Notes under the pieces: generated by a model
What the model was told of the DNA's origin: nothing
Seen by the model: only the letters and a program-made list of their open reading frames with translations
The model's database searches: none
NCBI GenBank assembly: GCA_937959265.1
Contig: CALGMA010000004.1
Span: 62,001-126,000 of the forward strand
Source: an uncultured Anaerolineae bacterium
GTDB taxonomy: Bacteria; Chloroflexota; Anaerolineae; J036; Brachytrichaceae
Direction: 5' to 3'
Length of the DNA stretch: 64,000 nucleotides
Made by a program: the position numbers and the translations under genes
Part shown: in pieces, positions 1-9,669 of the stretch
Layout: each line of letters starts with the position of its first letter
Numbering within the stretch: position 1 is the stretch's first letter

Positions 1-526
1 CGCCGCGAGGCATGGCCAGCCACCGCTCGAACTCGGCTTTGCAGCGCCTGGCCCAGGCAATCGTCCGACGGACGCTCTCGCGCTGCTCGGCCTCGCCGTC
101 ATCCGGGTGGGTGCAGTCGTCCAGGCAAATGACAACGTCCGCGCCAAAGCCGAGCTGGAGCTGCACGCTCTTCTCCGGCGTCAGCAGCACTTTGTCCTTG
201 CCATCGGGCCGGAAGACCAGCCCCCGGTCGGTGAGCGAGCCGAACTTCGGGTTCTGTCGGATGAGTGAGTAGGCCTGGAAGCCGCCGCTATCGGCCACGA
301 TCGGCCGCCGCCAACTGGTCATCGCGTGTAGGCCGCCGAGGGATTTCACGGTGGTGGCGCCGGGGCGCTGCATCAGATGGAAGATGCTCATCACGACCCC
401 CTCAACGCCGACGGTTTCGAGATCGGCGCTGTCCGCAGCGCGCACAACGCCGCGCGTGGCATCAGGCAGGAAGGCCGGCAGGGCCAGCGCACCATGCGGC
501 AGATGGAGGAAGGTGTCGGGAGGCAT
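1..526 (-). CDS. tgt: Queuine tRNA-ribosyltransferase (partial, 3' end beyond window)
   Basis: The reverse strand reads without a stop from an ATG at 526 to the window edge (175 codons), so only the N-terminal half is present. The product starts MPPDTFLHLPHG and contains the catalytic-site signature VADSGGFQAYSL, a CLDDCTHP block and the RTIAWARRCKAEF helix typical of bacterial Tgt. The family swaps guanine-34 for preQ1 in GUN-anticodon tRNAs on the queuosine route; the Asp in ADSGGFQ is the general-base Asp. It lies 10 bp downstream of rsmI and is probably co-transcribed with it. Forward-strand open frames over this stretch are shadows. Confidence 0.93.
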   Translation of the reverse strand, partial: MPPDTFLHLPHGALALPAFLPDATRGVVRAADSADLETVGVEGVVMSIFHLMQRPGATTVKSLGGLHAMTSWRRPIVADSGGFQAYSLIRQNPKFGSLTDRGLVFRPDGKDKVLLTPEKSVQLQLGFGADVVICLDDCTHPDDGEAEQRESVRRTIAWARRCKAEFERWLAMPRG

Positions 527-536
527 AGGGCGGGGA

Positions 537-1289
537 TCAGACATCCGGCACGTCGCTTCCGGCTGCCGAAGCGCTACTGATAACCGGCGATGCCTCATCT
601 TCTTCAGGCGACCGTCCTTCGGCAGATGTTGCGCCCTCGATCACCAACACGTATTCTCCCTTGAGCGCTTGGTCTTGCACCAGGGCGAGCAACTCCGATA
701 GCCGGCCGCGGTCTACGCGTTCGAACATCTTGGTCAGGTCGTTCGCCAGCGCTGCGCACCGATCGCCATACACGGCAATCGCATCGGCGATCAGCGCGGC
801 GACGCGGTGCGGGCTTTCGTAGAAGATCAGCGTGTGGGGCGACTGCGCATCCACTGCGAGGAAGCGCCGGCGCGCGGTCGGTTTGCGTGGCGGGAAGCCA
901 CGGAAGATGAACGCATGGGTCGGCAGTCCGCTCAGCACCAAGGCCATGACGAAGGCGGCCGGCCCAGGGATCATGGTCAGCGGTAGTCCCTCTTCGATGC
1001 AGCGCCGCACTAACACGAATCCGGGGTCGCTGATGCCCGGAGTGCCGGCGTCGCTCACCAGCGCCACCGCGCGCCCCTCACGAAGCAGCGCGATGATTTT
1101 TTCGGCGGCTTGCCGCTCGTTGTGTTCGTGAAATGACATCTGCGGGCGGGTGATGCCGAAGTGCTTGAGCAGCCGGCCGGTGTAGCGCGTGTCCTCGCTG
1201 GCAACCACATCAGCGCTGCGCAGCACCTCTAAGGCGCGCTGGCTGATGTCGCCGAGGTTGCCGATGGGCGTCGCGACCAGGTAGAGCAT
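537..1289 (-). CDS. rsmI: 16S rRNA (cytidine1402-2'-O)-methyltransferase
   Basis: The 250-residue product matches RsmI in length and order. The N-terminus [13 protein letters not shown] is the family signature, followed by [21 protein letters not shown], and [15 protein letters not shown], the SAM-binding TP-methylase core. RsmI methylates the ribose of C1402 in the 16S rRNA decoding centre. I start at ATG 1289, because the in-frame extension to 1421 is Arg-rich and lies antisense to hisB. hisB ends 11 bp upstream, so rsmI-tgt may be the tail of the his transcript. The C-terminal 40 residues are acidic and low-complexity. Confidence 0.95.
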   Translation of the reverse strand: MLYLVATPIGNLGDISQRALEVLRSADVVASEDTRYTGRLLKHFGITRPQMSFHEHNERQAAEKIIALLREGRAVALVSDAGTPGISDPGFVLVRRCIEEGLPLTMIPGPAAFVMALVLSGLPTHAFIFRGFPPRKPTARRRFLAVDAQSPHTLIFYESPHRVAALIADAIAVYGDRCAALANDLTKMFERVDRGRLSELLALVQDQALKGEYVLVIEGATSAEGRSPEEDEASPVISSASAAGSDVPDV

Positions 1290-1299
1290 CGCAGCGAGC

Positions 1300-1887
1300 C
1301 TATAGCACGCCCTTCGTCGAGGGGATGCCGCTTCGGCGCGGGTCAATGCGCGTTGCGGCGTCCAGCGCGCGGCCCAGCGCCTTGAACAACGCCTCGGCTT
1401 TGTGATGGTCGTCGCGGCCATACAGCACGTGCGCGTGAAGGTTCAGCCGGCCGTGGGTCGCGATGGACTCGAAGACATGCGGGACGAGCGTTGCGCTCAG
1501 GTTGCCGATCTTCGGCCCATCGAACGCGCCGCGAAAGACGGCGTACGGCCGGCCGCTCAAATCCACGATCACGTGCGCCAGCGCTTCGTCCATCGTCACC
1601 CAGGCGTCGGCCATGCGCACGATGCCGGCGCGGTCGCCCAACGCCTCGTTCAGCGCATGGCCGAAGGCGATGGCCACATCTTCGACGGTGTGATGCTCGT
1701 CCACGTGCAGGTCGCCGGCAGCGCGCACAGTGAGATCGAACAAGCCATGGTGCGCGACATGGTGCAACATGTGGTCATAGAAGCCGACGCCGGTCTGAAT
1801 ATCGGCGCGGCCCGCGCCGTCCAAGTCCAGATACACCGAGACATCGGTCTCGTTCGTCTTGCGTTGAATTCTGCCGATTCTTGCCAT
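1300..1887 (-). CDS. hisB: Imidazoleglycerol-phosphate dehydratase
   Basis: The 195-residue product has the standard length of a monofunctional HisB. It begins [14 protein letters not shown] and carries the manganese-binding histidine motifs [11 protein letters not shown] and [12 protein letters not shown], then the second pair in [20 protein letters not shown]. It dehydrates imidazole-glycerol phosphate to imidazole-acetol phosphate in histidine synthesis. ATG 1887 was chosen because homology begins there; the longer frame to 2094 overlaps hisC. The hisC stop lies 2 bp upstream, so the two genes are translationally linked. Confidence 0.96.
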   Translation of the reverse strand: MARIGRIQRKTNETDVSVYLDLDGAGRADIQTGVGFYDHMLHHVAHHGLFDLTVRAAGDLHVDEHHTVEDVAIAFGHALNEALGDRAGIVRMADAWVTMDEALAHVIVDLSGRPYAVFRGAFDGPKIGNLSATLVPHVFESIATHGRLNLHAHVLYGRDDHHKAEALFKALGRALDAATRIDPRRSGIPSTKGVL

Positions 1888-1889
1888 GG

Positions 1890-3047
1890 TTATTTGCTGA
1901 GCGCTTTGAGCGCGGCAATCAGCCGATCGGTCTGGTCGGGCCGGCCAACGCTGACGCGCACGCAGTCGCGCAGGCCCTCGCGGTCGAAGTAGCGCACGAG
2001 CACGCCCTGCTGCTCCAGGGCCTGCTTCAAGCGGCGCGCGGCCGGCTGGCTTGTCTCGCCGTGGTTCACCGGCGCGTCCTCGGCCACGCGGCACAACACG
2101 AAGTTCGCTTCGCTAGGGAAGGGGCGCAACCAGCCGAACTGGGCAAGCATCTCGCTCATGCGCCGGCGCTCCGCCGTCAGCCGGCGCGCGTTTTCGCGCA
2201 GGTAGTCGCGGTCGCTCAGCGCGGCGATGGCGGCCACCGTCCCGGCCACGTTGGGCGTGTAGGGTTGCTTGATCTTCCACAGGTGCTGGATGATCGCGCG
2301 CGGGAAGACGCCATAGCCGACCCGCAGGCCGGCCATGCCCGCCAACTTGCTGAACGTGCGCAGCACAATCAGGTTGTTGTACGCCGGCACCCAGCTCACC
2401 CGACTGGGGCGTGCGCTGAAATCCACATAGGCTTCGTCCAGCACCACCACGACCGGCGACGCCAAAAGCGCGCGCAGTTGTTCGTCGCAGACCGTCGAGC
2501 CATCAGGGTTGTTGGGGTCGGCGATGAACAGCAGTTTGCAACGGGTCACTGCGGATGTCGCGTCGCTCGGCGCCATGTGACCGGCGACCTGCGCTTGAAC
2601 TGCCTGCACGTCAACCGAGAAGTCTGGGCGGCGGGGCGCGGCGACGTAGTCCGCGTTCACCACGTCGGCCACCCAGCGGTACATGCCGAACGTGGGCGGC
2701 AAGTCAATGATCGCGTCGCCTGGCCGGACGAAGGCGCGGGCGACCAGGTCAATCACCTCGTCTGCGCCGGCGCCGCATAGGATGTGCTCGGGCGGGACGC
2801 CGATGTAATCGCTAATAGCCTCGCGCAGGGCCGTCTGGTCGGGGTCGGGGTAGATGTGCAACGCGTCGGCGCGGGCAAGCGCCTGCAGGGCGCGTGGCGA
2901 TGGGCCGTAGGGGTTCTCGTTGGCGTCCAGTTTGACGATGTCTTCGGGACGCCGGCCCAGCCGGCGCGAGAGCACCTCGAACGGGGCGATGGGCGTATAG
3001 GGTTGCATCGCCCGCAAGTGGGGATTGATAAGAGATTCAACGTCCAT
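1890..3047 (-). CDS. hisC: Histidinol-phosphate aminotransferase
   Basis: A 385-residue fold-type I PLP aminotransferase. The N-terminus ([15 protein letters not shown], then [14 protein letters not shown]) is diagnostic for HisC. Further blocks are [29 protein letters not shown], and [18 protein letters not shown] with the PLP lysine. It converts imidazole-acetol phosphate to histidinol phosphate, the step after HisB, whose gene follows 2 bp downstream. ATG 3047 is preferred: the extension to 3137 overlaps the EamA gene and is not HisC-like. Confidence 0.95.
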   Translation of the reverse strand: MDVESLINPHLRAMQPYTPIAPFEVLSRRLGRRPEDIVKLDANENPYGPSPRALQALARADALHIYPDPDQTALREAISDYIGVPPEHILCGAGADEVIDLVARAFVRPGDAIIDLPPTFGMYRWVADVVNADYVAAPRRPDFSVDVQAVQAQVAGHMAPSDATSAVTRCKLLFIADPNNPDGSTVCDEQLRALLASPVVVVLDEAYVDFSARPSRVSWVPAYNNLIVLRTFSKLAGMAGLRVGYGVFPRAIIQHLWKIKQPYTPNVAGTVAAIAALSDRDYLRENARRLTAERRRMSEMLAQFGWLRPFPSEANFVLCRVAEDAPVNHGETSQPAARRLKQALEQQGVLVRYFDREGLRDCVRVSVGRPDQTDRLIAALKALSK

Positions 3048-3115
3048 ACGATCTGGCCGGCTCCCAACTTCCCATTCATGCCTGGGAGCCATGCACGGGA
3101 AGTTGCTGCCTGCGA

Positions 3116-3982
3116 TCATGTTGCCAGTCCGATACAAATGATACCTGCGAAGATGACGAGCGCGCCGAGGATCTTCTTATCACCCATGCCTTCGTTGAGG
3201 ACGAACGCGCCGAGCAGCGCTCCGAACACCACGGATGCGCCGCGCACCGAGGTCGCATAGCTCACCTTGTTCGTAGTCAAGATGAATAGGATGAGCAAAT
3301 AGCCGCTGGCGAGCATCGCGCCGGTCAGCAGGATGGAATGCCGATTGTTCCGCCATTCTGCGCGCATGGCGTCGCGCTTGTACAAAAGCAGATACGGCGC
3401 CAGCAGCGCCATCGTCAGGCTGAAGACCAGGAACATATACACGGGCGGATCTACGTGCGCGACGCCCACTTTGTCCACTGACGAGTAGCCGGCCACGGCC
3501 AACCCGCTCAGCAGGGCGAACTGCGACGTCCGCTCGCGCAGCGCACCGAATGGTTCGAGCCACCCTTCTCGGCGAAAGCTGCGCAGGTGCAAGACGTAGA
3601 TGCCGGCGACGACGAGCATGATGCCCAATAGCCCAAGCGCAGAAATGCGCTCACCGATGAACGCCACAGCAACCAGCGTAGTGAACACCGGCGTCGAGCC
3701 GCGTGAGATTGGATACATGAGCGAGAGCTGGCCGCCGCTGTATGCGCTGCCGAGCAGCAGAAAGTAGATTGCTTCGCACAGCGCCGACAGCCCGATCAGC
3801 CCCCAGCCGGCCGGCGAGATCGTCCAATCGCGCAGCAGGGCGACAGGCACTAGCAGCGCGCTGGCCACCCCGAGCGCCAGTAACGTATACACCTGCTTGT
3901 CGGCGCTGGTCTTGAGCAAAAAGTTCCAAAGGGCGTGTATCGCAGCGGCGAAGAGTAGGCCCCCAATAGCGATGAGGCTCAC
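3116..3982 (-). CDS. DMT-superfamily (EamA) transporter inside the his cluster
   Basis: A 288-residue membrane protein with about ten hydrophobic helices arranged as two EamA halves. It begins MSLIAIGGLLFAAAIHALWN; the second half contains ASVVFGALLGAFVLNEG, a typical EamA repeat end. EamA proteins are mostly exporters of amino acids or metabolites; the substrate is not visible here. Its start overlaps the hisG stop by 4 bp (ATGA) and hisC follows, so it is embedded in the histidine operon. Transport of histidine or a pathway metabolite is inference from position only. Confidence 0.85.
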   Translation of the reverse strand: MSLIAIGGLLFAAAIHALWNFLLKTSADKQVYTLLALGVASALLVPVALLRDWTISPAGWGLIGLSALCEAIYFLLLGSAYSGGQLSLMYPISRGSTPVFTTLVAVAFIGERISALGLLGIMLVVAGIYVLHLRSFRREGWLEPFGALRERTSQFALLSGLAVAGYSSVDKVGVAHVDPPVYMFLVFSLTMALLAPYLLLYKRDAMRAEWRNNRHSILLTGAMLASGYLLILFILTTNKVSYATSVRGASVVFGALLGAFVLNEGMGDKKILGALVIFAGIICIGLAT

Positions 3983-4995
3983 TTCAGCGACCGACAGAAG
4001 GCGCGCAGCGCTGCCACGCGGCCGGGCTGCTCTTCGAAGATGTAGGTGGCGGGTGTGACGACTACGCCGCTGCCGCCAATGGCGCGCAGTTGTTCGATCG
4101 CGTCGGTCAGCTCATGGCGCCCGACGACGATGTTCACGGCGAACCAGTGTGCACCGGGATTGGCGGCGGCGCTGTGCGGATTGGGATAGATCGGCGCGAT
4201 GGTTGGCCCTTGCAACCCCCCTAGCGTAGTGTGCAAGGTGATGGTGCGCCCTACGTCCTCTAGCGACTGTCCGCGCACATTGGCCCAGATCATGAAGTAA
4301 CCCTCGGCGCGCTGGTGTGCCTCGAAGTACTCCAGCATCTCGATCGCCACGTCCATCACCTCCGGCCGCTTGAGGGAGTTGCAGTTGGCGACCAGGCTGG
4401 CTTGCGTATGGAGGATGATGCCATCTTCGATCACGCGCAGCCGATTCTGCTGCAGCGTCGCGCCGGTCTCGGCGATATCGACGATGATGTCGGCGTAGCC
4501 GATCTCCGGCACGACCTCCAGCGATCCCTCGGCGTCAATCAAGGTGAACGGCGCAACGTCGTGCTTGCGCAGGAACTCGCGCGTGAGGTGGTGGTATTTG
4601 GTCACCACGCGCAGCGGCTGCGCCATCGTGCGAACCTTCGCGGCCAGCTCGGCCATCGTTCGCACGTCTTCCCAAGATTCCGGCACGGCAATGACCACGC
4701 GGCACTTCCCGTAGCCAAGTGCGTCGTGCAGGACGCGCACTGCGTCACCGGCGTTCGCGTCCACGATCACGTCGTAGCCGGTGATGCCGAAGTCCATGCC
4801 ACCGCCGGCCACGCTTACCACGATGTCGCGTGGGCGCTGGAAGAGCACGGTCACCCGCGGCAATGCTGGGATGTGGCCGATATAGCTGCGTGTCGCCGAT
4901 TGTTTCACGTCGAAGCCGCAGCGCGCCAGAAAATCCAATGTGGGCTGTTGCAGCCGGCCTTTCGATGGCAGCGCCAGTCGAATATCGTTACGCAT
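3979..4995 (-). CDS. hisG: ATP phosphoribosyltransferase
   Basis: First enzyme of histidine synthesis, joining ATP and PRPP. The 338-residue product starts MRNDIRLALPSKGRL and carries GGGMDFGITGYDVI, ADIIVDIAETGATLQQNRL (the PRPP-binding region) and a C-terminal segment IVVGRHELTDAIEQLRAIGGSGVVV resembling the regulatory ACT-like domain of long-form HisG. That suggests a HisZ-independent, histidine-inhibited enzyme. It is somewhat longer than classical long HisG (about 290-300), mostly from insertions in the C-terminal half. First gene of hisG-eamA-hisC-hisB. Confidence 0.95.
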   Translation of the reverse strand: MRNDIRLALPSKGRLQQPTLDFLARCGFDVKQSATRSYIGHIPALPRVTVLFQRPRDIVVSVAGGGMDFGITGYDVIVDANAGDAVRVLHDALGYGKCRVVIAVPESWEDVRTMAELAAKVRTMAQPLRVVTKYHHLTREFLRKHDVAPFTLIDAEGSLEVVPEIGYADIIVDIAETGATLQQNRLRVIEDGIILHTQASLVANCNSLKRPEVMDVAIEMLEYFEAHQRAEGYFMIWANVRGQSLEDVGRTITLHTTLGGLQGPTIAPIYPNPHSAAANPGAHWFAVNIVVGRHELTDAIEQLRAIGGSGVVVTPATYIFEEQPGRVAALRAFCRSLK

Positions 4996-5044
4996 GGCGA
5001 TTGAGCATGGCGCGAATGCGCCGCGGTGCTCACGTCTCGCGGCC

Positions 5045-6190
5045 TCAATTCAGGCCGGCGAGTTCAACGGCCTTCTGCGCGGCTTCGGCGGCGCTGTTGG
5101 CTGTGATCAGGTTGGCGCTGGCCAGGATGCGGTCGCCTTCTTCCTTGTTTGTGCCGGTGATGCGCGCCACCATCGGCACTTTCGGCTTCACGTCTTCCAT
5201 CGCCTGCACGATGCCGCGCGCCACTTCGTCACAGCGCGTGATGCCGCCGAAGATGTTGAACATCACCACTTTGACGTTGGGGTCAGAGAGCACGATGCGC
5301 AAGGCAGCAGCGACTTTGTCGGCGCGCGCGCCGCCAGCCACGTCCAGGAAGTTGGCTGGCTTGCCGCCGAAGTGCTGGATGATGTCGAGCGTTGCCATCG
5401 CCAGGCCGGCGCCGTTGACCAGGCAGCCAATGTTGCCATCGAGTGAAACAAAGCTGAGGTCGGCGTTACGCGCTTTGCGCTCGGCCTCGCTTTCCTCATC
5501 AGGGTCGCGCATGGCCGCAAGCTCGGGGTGTCGGAAGAGCGCGTTGTCGTCAATCACCATTTTGCCGTCCAACGCCAGCAGCTTCGCGCCCCCGTCCGTG
5601 CCCACGATTGCAAGCGGATTGATCTCGGCCAGCGATGCGTCGTTGGCGACGAAGGCCGCAGCCAGTCCCTTGGCGATCTTGACGAAGTCGCCCCAATGCT
5701 CGCGCGGCAGACCGATGGCAACTGCTACATCACGCGCTAGATAATCGGGCAGGCCGACGAACGGGTCAATGGGCACGCGGATGATCTTTTCGGGCGTCGT
5801 CGCTGCGACTTCCTCGATGTCCACGCCTCCGGCGGCGCTGGCCATCAGCACGGCGCGGCGTCGCGCGCGGTCTATCACCACGCCCAGGTAGATTTCGCCT
5901 TGGATGTCGGCGGCAGGGTCAACCAGCACCTTGCGCACGGGCAGGCCCTTGATGGTCAAAGCGAGGATGTGCTCGGCCTTCTCTTCGACTTCTTCGAGTG
6001 TGCGGGCGACCTTCACGCCGCCGGCTTTGCCGCGCCCGCCGACCAGCACCTGCGCCTTGATGACGACCGGCAGGCCGATCTCTCGGGCTGCGTTGCGCGC
6101 CTCAGTGGCATTCTCGGCGACGATGCCCTGTGGCACCGGGATGCCGAATCGGCCGAAGATCTGCTTGGATTGGTATTCGTGGAGTTTCAT
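5045..6190 (-). CDS. sucC: Succinate-CoA ligase (ADP-forming), beta subunit
   Basis: The 381-residue product opens [20 protein letters not shown], the canonical SucC ATP-grasp start. It includes [18 protein letters not shown] (nucleotide site), [25 protein letters not shown] and [20 protein letters not shown]. It makes ATP (or GTP) and succinate from succinyl-CoA in the TCA cycle together with the SucD alpha subunit. No sucD lies in the window; the downstream neighbour is hisG (49 bp on) and the upstream spacer holds only a hairpin element. The subunit partner must be encoded elsewhere. Confidence 0.96.
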   Translation of the reverse strand: MKLHEYQSKQIFGRFGIPVPQGIVAENATEARNAAREIGLPVVIKAQVLVGGRGKAGGVKVARTLEEVEEKAEHILALTIKGLPVRKVLVDPAADIQGEIYLGVVIDRARRRAVLMASAAGGVDIEEVAATTPEKIIRVPIDPFVGLPDYLARDVAVAIGLPREHWGDFVKIAKGLAAAFVANDASLAEINPLAIVGTDGGAKLLALDGKMVIDDNALFRHPELAAMRDPDEESEAERKARNADLSFVSLDGNIGCLVNGAGLAMATLDIIQHFGGKPANFLDVAGGARADKVAAALRIVLSDPNVKVVMFNIFGGITRCDEVARGIVQAMEDVKPKVPMVARITGTNKEEGDRILASANLITANSAAEAAQKAVELAGLN

Positions 6191-6213
6191 GATCCGTGCG
6201 TCCTGTCAGGCTT

Positions 6214-6304
6214 AGAGCCTATCCACAAACTCGTGACACAACGCGCGATCGAACAGGCGAAGCATTGTCTTCGCTGATCCAACGCGCTTTTCTGGATGGG
6301 CTCT
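6214..6304. repeat. Palindromic REP/MITE-like element between sucC and cinA
   Basis: The ends AGAGCCTATCCA (6214-6225) and TGGATGGGCTCT (6293-6304) are inverted repeats with one G/A difference (a wobble pair in RNA). Inside is a second hairpin, GCGAAG (6257-6262) with CTTCGC (6269-6274). No flanking target duplication is evident. A shorter relative sharing AGAGCCTAT and AGGCGAAG...CTTCGC occurs at 56812-56856. It sits just upstream of sucC in the 165-bp spacer and downstream of cinA, which is convergent in no direction, so it is not simply a terminator. Confidence 0.55.
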
Positions 6305-6355
6305 CAGGTCACGGATTGTAGCAGCACGTTCGCGCCGGTGCCGAGGGCGGTTTGG

Positions 6356-7207
6356 CTACGATTCCAACACGCGGATGACAACGTAGCCCAGGCGGGTCAA
6401 TCCTGAGACTGCTTCTTCCTCCGTGCGCCGCACCTCTTCGCGAATGGTAGCGAGGTCGTTGCCGCCGATGGAGAGCACCACCGTGAGGTGCAGGCCATCT
6501 TCGAGCATCTGACCGCGCGACTTGACATACACCATCGGGTGATGATCTTGCACGTCCTTAAGCAGCGCGGCGATTCGTGATTCGTCGCCCTTATCCAGCA
6601 CGATCGTGCGCTCGACGTAGCCGCCGGTGCCGATGGTGCCTGCCAGCACCGGCTGCAGCGTGGTGGTGAAGATCGCCTTCATTTCGTGGGGCACGCCGGG
6701 AAGCGAGACAATCGTCGTCACGCCATCAGGATGTTCCGACTTTGCGTCGAGCGCCATGGCTGGCGCTGCGCCGTTGGGGTTGAAGATCGGCGTTGCGCCC
6801 TCCGGAAAGAGGGCCATCTTGCGGCGTGCGTCGTTCAGCTCGGCGCTGAAGTTCGGGCGCACTGTGGCCAGATGGGCGTAGCGTTGGCGCACCATCTCCA
6901 GCGCTTCTGGGTGCATGTGCATCGGCAGGTTGAGCGCGCGGGCAATGGCGCGCAGGGTCAGGTCGTCCTCGGTTGGGCCGAGGCCGCCGGTGGTCAGGAT
7001 CAGGCGCGGGCCGCGCCGCAACGCGGCGCGAATCTCGTCGCCGATGTGGTCGTAGTCATCGCGGATCATGGCGGCCCGCATCACGCGCGCGCCCAGGCCG
7101 GTGACCATGCGGATGAGCCAGTGCGTGTTTGTATCGAGCACTTGCCCGACGAGCAGTTCGTTGCCGATGGCGAAGATTTCTACAGTGCGTAGGTCGCTGA
7201 ACATCAT
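6356..7207 (-). CDS. CinA-family / molybdopterin-binding domain protein
   Basis: The 283-residue product matches the N-terminal (COG1058) half of CinA: VEIFAIGNELLVGQVLDTNTHW at the start, then LTTGGLGPTEDDLTLRAIA and VSLPGVPHEMKAIF. The C-terminal nicotinamide-nucleotide amidase domain of full CinA (about 410 aa) is absent, so this is the short form. Homologues are ADP-ribose pyrophosphatase-like enzymes in nucleotide salvage; I cannot assign the substrate. An in-frame GTG at 7276 would add 23 residues with no family similarity, so ATG 7207 is used. Confidence 0.85.
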   Translation of the reverse strand: MMFSDLRTVEIFAIGNELLVGQVLDTNTHWLIRMVTGLGARVMRAAMIRDDYDHIGDEIRAALRRGPRLILTTGGLGPTEDDLTLRAIARALNLPMHMHPEALEMVRQRYAHLATVRPNFSAELNDARRKMALFPEGATPIFNPNGAAPAMALDAKSEHPDGVTTIVSLPGVPHEMKAIFTTTLQPVLAGTIGTGGYVERTIVLDKGDESRIAALLKDVQDHHPMVYVKSRGQMLEDGLHLTVVLSIGGNDLATIREEVRRTEEEAVSGLTRLGYVVIRVLES

Positions 7208-7502
7208 TAGCTGCCGATGACGAGTGCGAGTGACCTGAACTATACACCCCGCGTTGAGATGTTCGGGATCCAGCACGACGGTTGCGGCAGCGCTACAATG
7301 CGCTGCTCGCGCGCTGAGTTGCTACCCCCGCTCTGCGTAAACGCGATGCTGTCTTTGTGACCGAGCAAACGCGGTACGCGATTGGGTTATTGGCTGAGGG
7401 GGAGTGCGAAGCGACGCAGTGCTGCAACTTCTCGCCTTGCGCGTCGGCGCCGCGCGCTTTCGGTGACGATTATCATTTGCGCTTGGCCTTATTGGAGAGA
7501 GC

Positions 7503-8642
7503 ATGACAACCCTTGGCATCCTCGGCGGCGGGCAACTGGCGCGCATGCTGGCGCAGGCCGCGCAGCGCATCGGGGTGAACGTCGCCATCCTCGACGAAGA
7601 CGAGTTTAGTCCGGCGATGCAGGTGACTGCCTTCGGCGTGACTGGCTCATGGCGCGACCGCGAGACGCTCGGCGAATTTGCCGATGCCGTAGATGCGATG
7701 ACCATCGAGAGCGAATTCGTGCCGGTTGAGCTGATCGCATTCATCGAGCAGCGTGGACGGCACGTGCTGCCCGGCTCGCACACCCTGGCGTTGGTGCAGG
7801 ACAAGTTCACCCAGAAGCAAACGCTGAACGCGGCTGGCTTGCCTACTGCAGCGTATGCGGCTGTCGGCTCGCTCGACGAGGTCAAAGCCTTTGGCGCTCA
7901 ACATGGCTATCCGCTTGTGCTCAAGACCCGTACGCTCGGCTACGATGGCTACGGCAATGCGCAGATTGACGGTGAGGCCGAGGCGCAGGCGGCATGGGAG
8001 AGACTGGCCGCAACCGGCCGCGCGTTGATGGTCGAGTCGTTCGTCCACTTCAAACGCGAGCTGGCGATCATCGTCGCGCGAGGGCAAGACGGCCAGGTCG
8101 TCACCTACCCCGTGACCGAAACGCTGCAGCTTAACCACGTGTGCCACGTCGTGCGCGCGAATCGGAGCGGCTTCGACCATCCGGCCAGGGAGATCGGCCG
8201 GGCTGTAGTAGAGGCGGTGGGCGGCGTTGGAGCGTTCGGGATCGAGATGTTCGAGTTGCCCGACGGTCAGGTGCTGATCAATGAGGTTGCGCCTCGGGTG
8301 CACAACAGCGGCCATTACACTATCGAAGCCTGCCTGACATCGCAATTCGAGAACCACGTCCGCGCCGTGTTAGGGTTGCCGCTGGGTTGGCCGGACATGG
8401 TGAAGCCGGCGGCGGTGATGGTGAACTGCCTTGGCGTGAGTGACCAGATGCCCAAGCCGCGCGACTTCGTGCGCGCGCTGTCCTATCGTGGCGCGCACCT
8501 GCACTGGTACGGCAAGCGCACGTGCCGCAAAGGCCGTAAGATGGGTCACGTCACCGCTATGCACGACTCATTGTCCGAAGCCGAGCGCATCGCGCGCATG
8601 GCGGCCGGCGACTTGATGAGCGCGTCGGCGTGGTTCGTGTGA
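7503..8642 (+). CDS. purK: N5-carboxyaminoimidazole ribonucleotide synthase
   Basis: A 379-residue ATP-grasp enzyme. MTTLGILGGGQLARMLAQAA is the PurK signature; LVLKTRTLGYDGYGN, FVHFKRELAIIVAR and the metal/substrate site LINEVAPRVHNSGHYTIEA follow. It carboxylates AIR with ATP and bicarbonate in purine synthesis and needs PurE, which is not adjacent. The start has a GGAGAG ribosome-binding site 5 bp upstream. The gene is a single transcription unit closed by the hairpin at 8651-8690. Confidence 0.96.
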   Translation: MTTLGILGGGQLARMLAQAAQRIGVNVAILDEDEFSPAMQVTAFGVTGSWRDRETLGEFADAVDAMTIESEFVPVELIAFIEQRGRHVLPGSHTLALVQDKFTQKQTLNAAGLPTAAYAAVGSLDEVKAFGAQHGYPLVLKTRTLGYDGYGNAQIDGEAEAQAAWERLAATGRALMVESFVHFKRELAIIVARGQDGQVVTYPVTETLQLNHVCHVVRANRSGFDHPAREIGRAVVEAVGGVGAFGIEMFELPDGQVLINEVAPRVHNSGHYTIEACLTSQFENHVRAVLGLPLGWPDMVKPAAVMVNCLGVSDQMPKPRDFVRALSYRGAHLHWYGKRTCRKGRKMGHVTAMHDSLSEAERIARMAAGDLMSASAWFV

Positions 8643-8650
8643 AAACGCGT

Positions 8651-8690
8651 AGGCCGGCGCGGGCTGAGCCTGTCCCCCGCGCCGGCCTTT
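8651..8690. terminator. Strong hairpin terminator after purK
   Basis: AGGCCGGCGCGGG (8651-8663) and CCCGCGCCGGCCT (8676-8688) form a perfect 13-bp stem with a 12-nt loop, followed by a short T run. It lies 9 bp after purK and between converging genes (purK plus, SPFH operon minus), so it can serve both directions. Confidence 0.85.
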
Positions 8691-8721
8691 CATGGCTGGG
8701 TGTCGCGTTGCCTGTGGCGTG

Positions 8722-9669
8722 TCACGCGCCGGGTGACTTCATATCGTCGCGCGCGCCCTTGCCGTTCGCCGCCATCATCTCCCCTAACGGCTTGACCAGG
8801 CTGGTGAATTCCATGGGGAAGATGTATTTCGTCGCTGGGCTGGCGCCGATCGCCTTGAGCGCCTCCAGATACTGGATCAACATGGTGTTGGCATCCACGT
8901 GCTGCGCTGCGCCGAAGATTGCATTCAACGCTGTGGCGAAACCTTCGGCGCGCAGCGCTTGCGCCATCTTTTGGCCCTCGGCCTCGAGGATAGCCGATTG
9001 CTTCGAGCCTTCTGAGCGCAGGATGGCTGAGGTCTTCTCACCATCGGCCAGGGTGATGGCTGCCTGGCGCTTGCCCTCGGCTTCGGTGACCAGCGCGCGG
9101 CGCGTGCGCTCGGCGCTCATCTGGCGGTTCATCGCCTCCTGCACCTCGCGCGGCGGCGTGATCTCGCGGATCTCGACCGCGGTGATCTTCACCCCCCAGC
9201 GCTCGGTCACTTCGTCGAGCTTACTGCGCAGCGTCTGGTTGATGCGTTCGCGCTGGGCTAGCACATCGTCCAGCGTGATGTCGCCAATAACGGCGCGCAG
9301 CGTCGTCGTGGCGATGCCTTGCGACGCTGCCGCGAAGTTGCCCACCTGCAGCACGCTGCGCTCTGGATCGGACACCTTCCAGTAGGTGAGAAAGTCCACC
9401 GAGATCGGCGCGTTGTCCTTGGTGATCGCCGTCTGCTGCGGCACTTCCATGAACTGCTCACGCAAATCTACCTTAGTGGCCGTGTCAATGAACGGGATCA
9501 GGATGATCAATCCCGGCCCTTTAGCGCCGATAGAGCGGCCCAGGCGGAAGACGACGTAGCGCTCGTATTCTCTGGCTATCAAGATGAAGGAGCGCAGCAA
9601 GCCTCCCAGGATGAACAGCGCGATCACGACGATCAAGCTGACCGCGATCAGCGTAGTCAAACCACTCAT
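8722..9669 (-). CDS. SPFH/band-7 (stomatin-like) membrane protein
   Basis: The 315-residue product has an N-terminal membrane segment (residues about 5-28) and then an SPFH domain: EYERYVVFRLGR, GPGLIILIPFID, TKDNAPISVDFLTYWKV, and ITPPREVQEAMNRQMSAER. A helical C-terminal tail rich in Ala/Glu repeats (TEAEGKRQAAI) is typical of QmcA/slipin-type proteins, which oligomerise on the inner membrane and organise membrane domains or proteolysis. Its start overlaps the stop of nfeD by 4 bp, the classical SPFH-NfeD pairing. Confidence 0.93.
   Translation of the reverse strand: MSGLTTLIAVSLIVVIALFILGGLLRSFILIAREYERYVVFRLGRSIGAKGPGLIILIPFIDTATKVDLREQFMEVPQQTAITKDNAPISVDFLTYWKVSDPERSVLQVGNFAAASQGIATTTLRAVIGDITLDDVLAQRERINQTLRSKLDEVTERWGVKITAVEIREITPPREVQEAMNRQMSAERTRRALVTEAEGKRQAAITLADGEKTSAILRSEGSKQSAILEAEGQKMAQALRAEGFATALNAIFGAAQHVDANTMLIQYLEALKAIGASPATKYIFPMEFTSLVKPLGEMMAANGKGARDDMKSPGA

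Noticed and set aside
1881..2780. 299-codon plus-strand frame antisense to hisC
   Set aside because: hisC is unmistakable on the other strand; the forward product is Ala/His/Arg-rich shadow.
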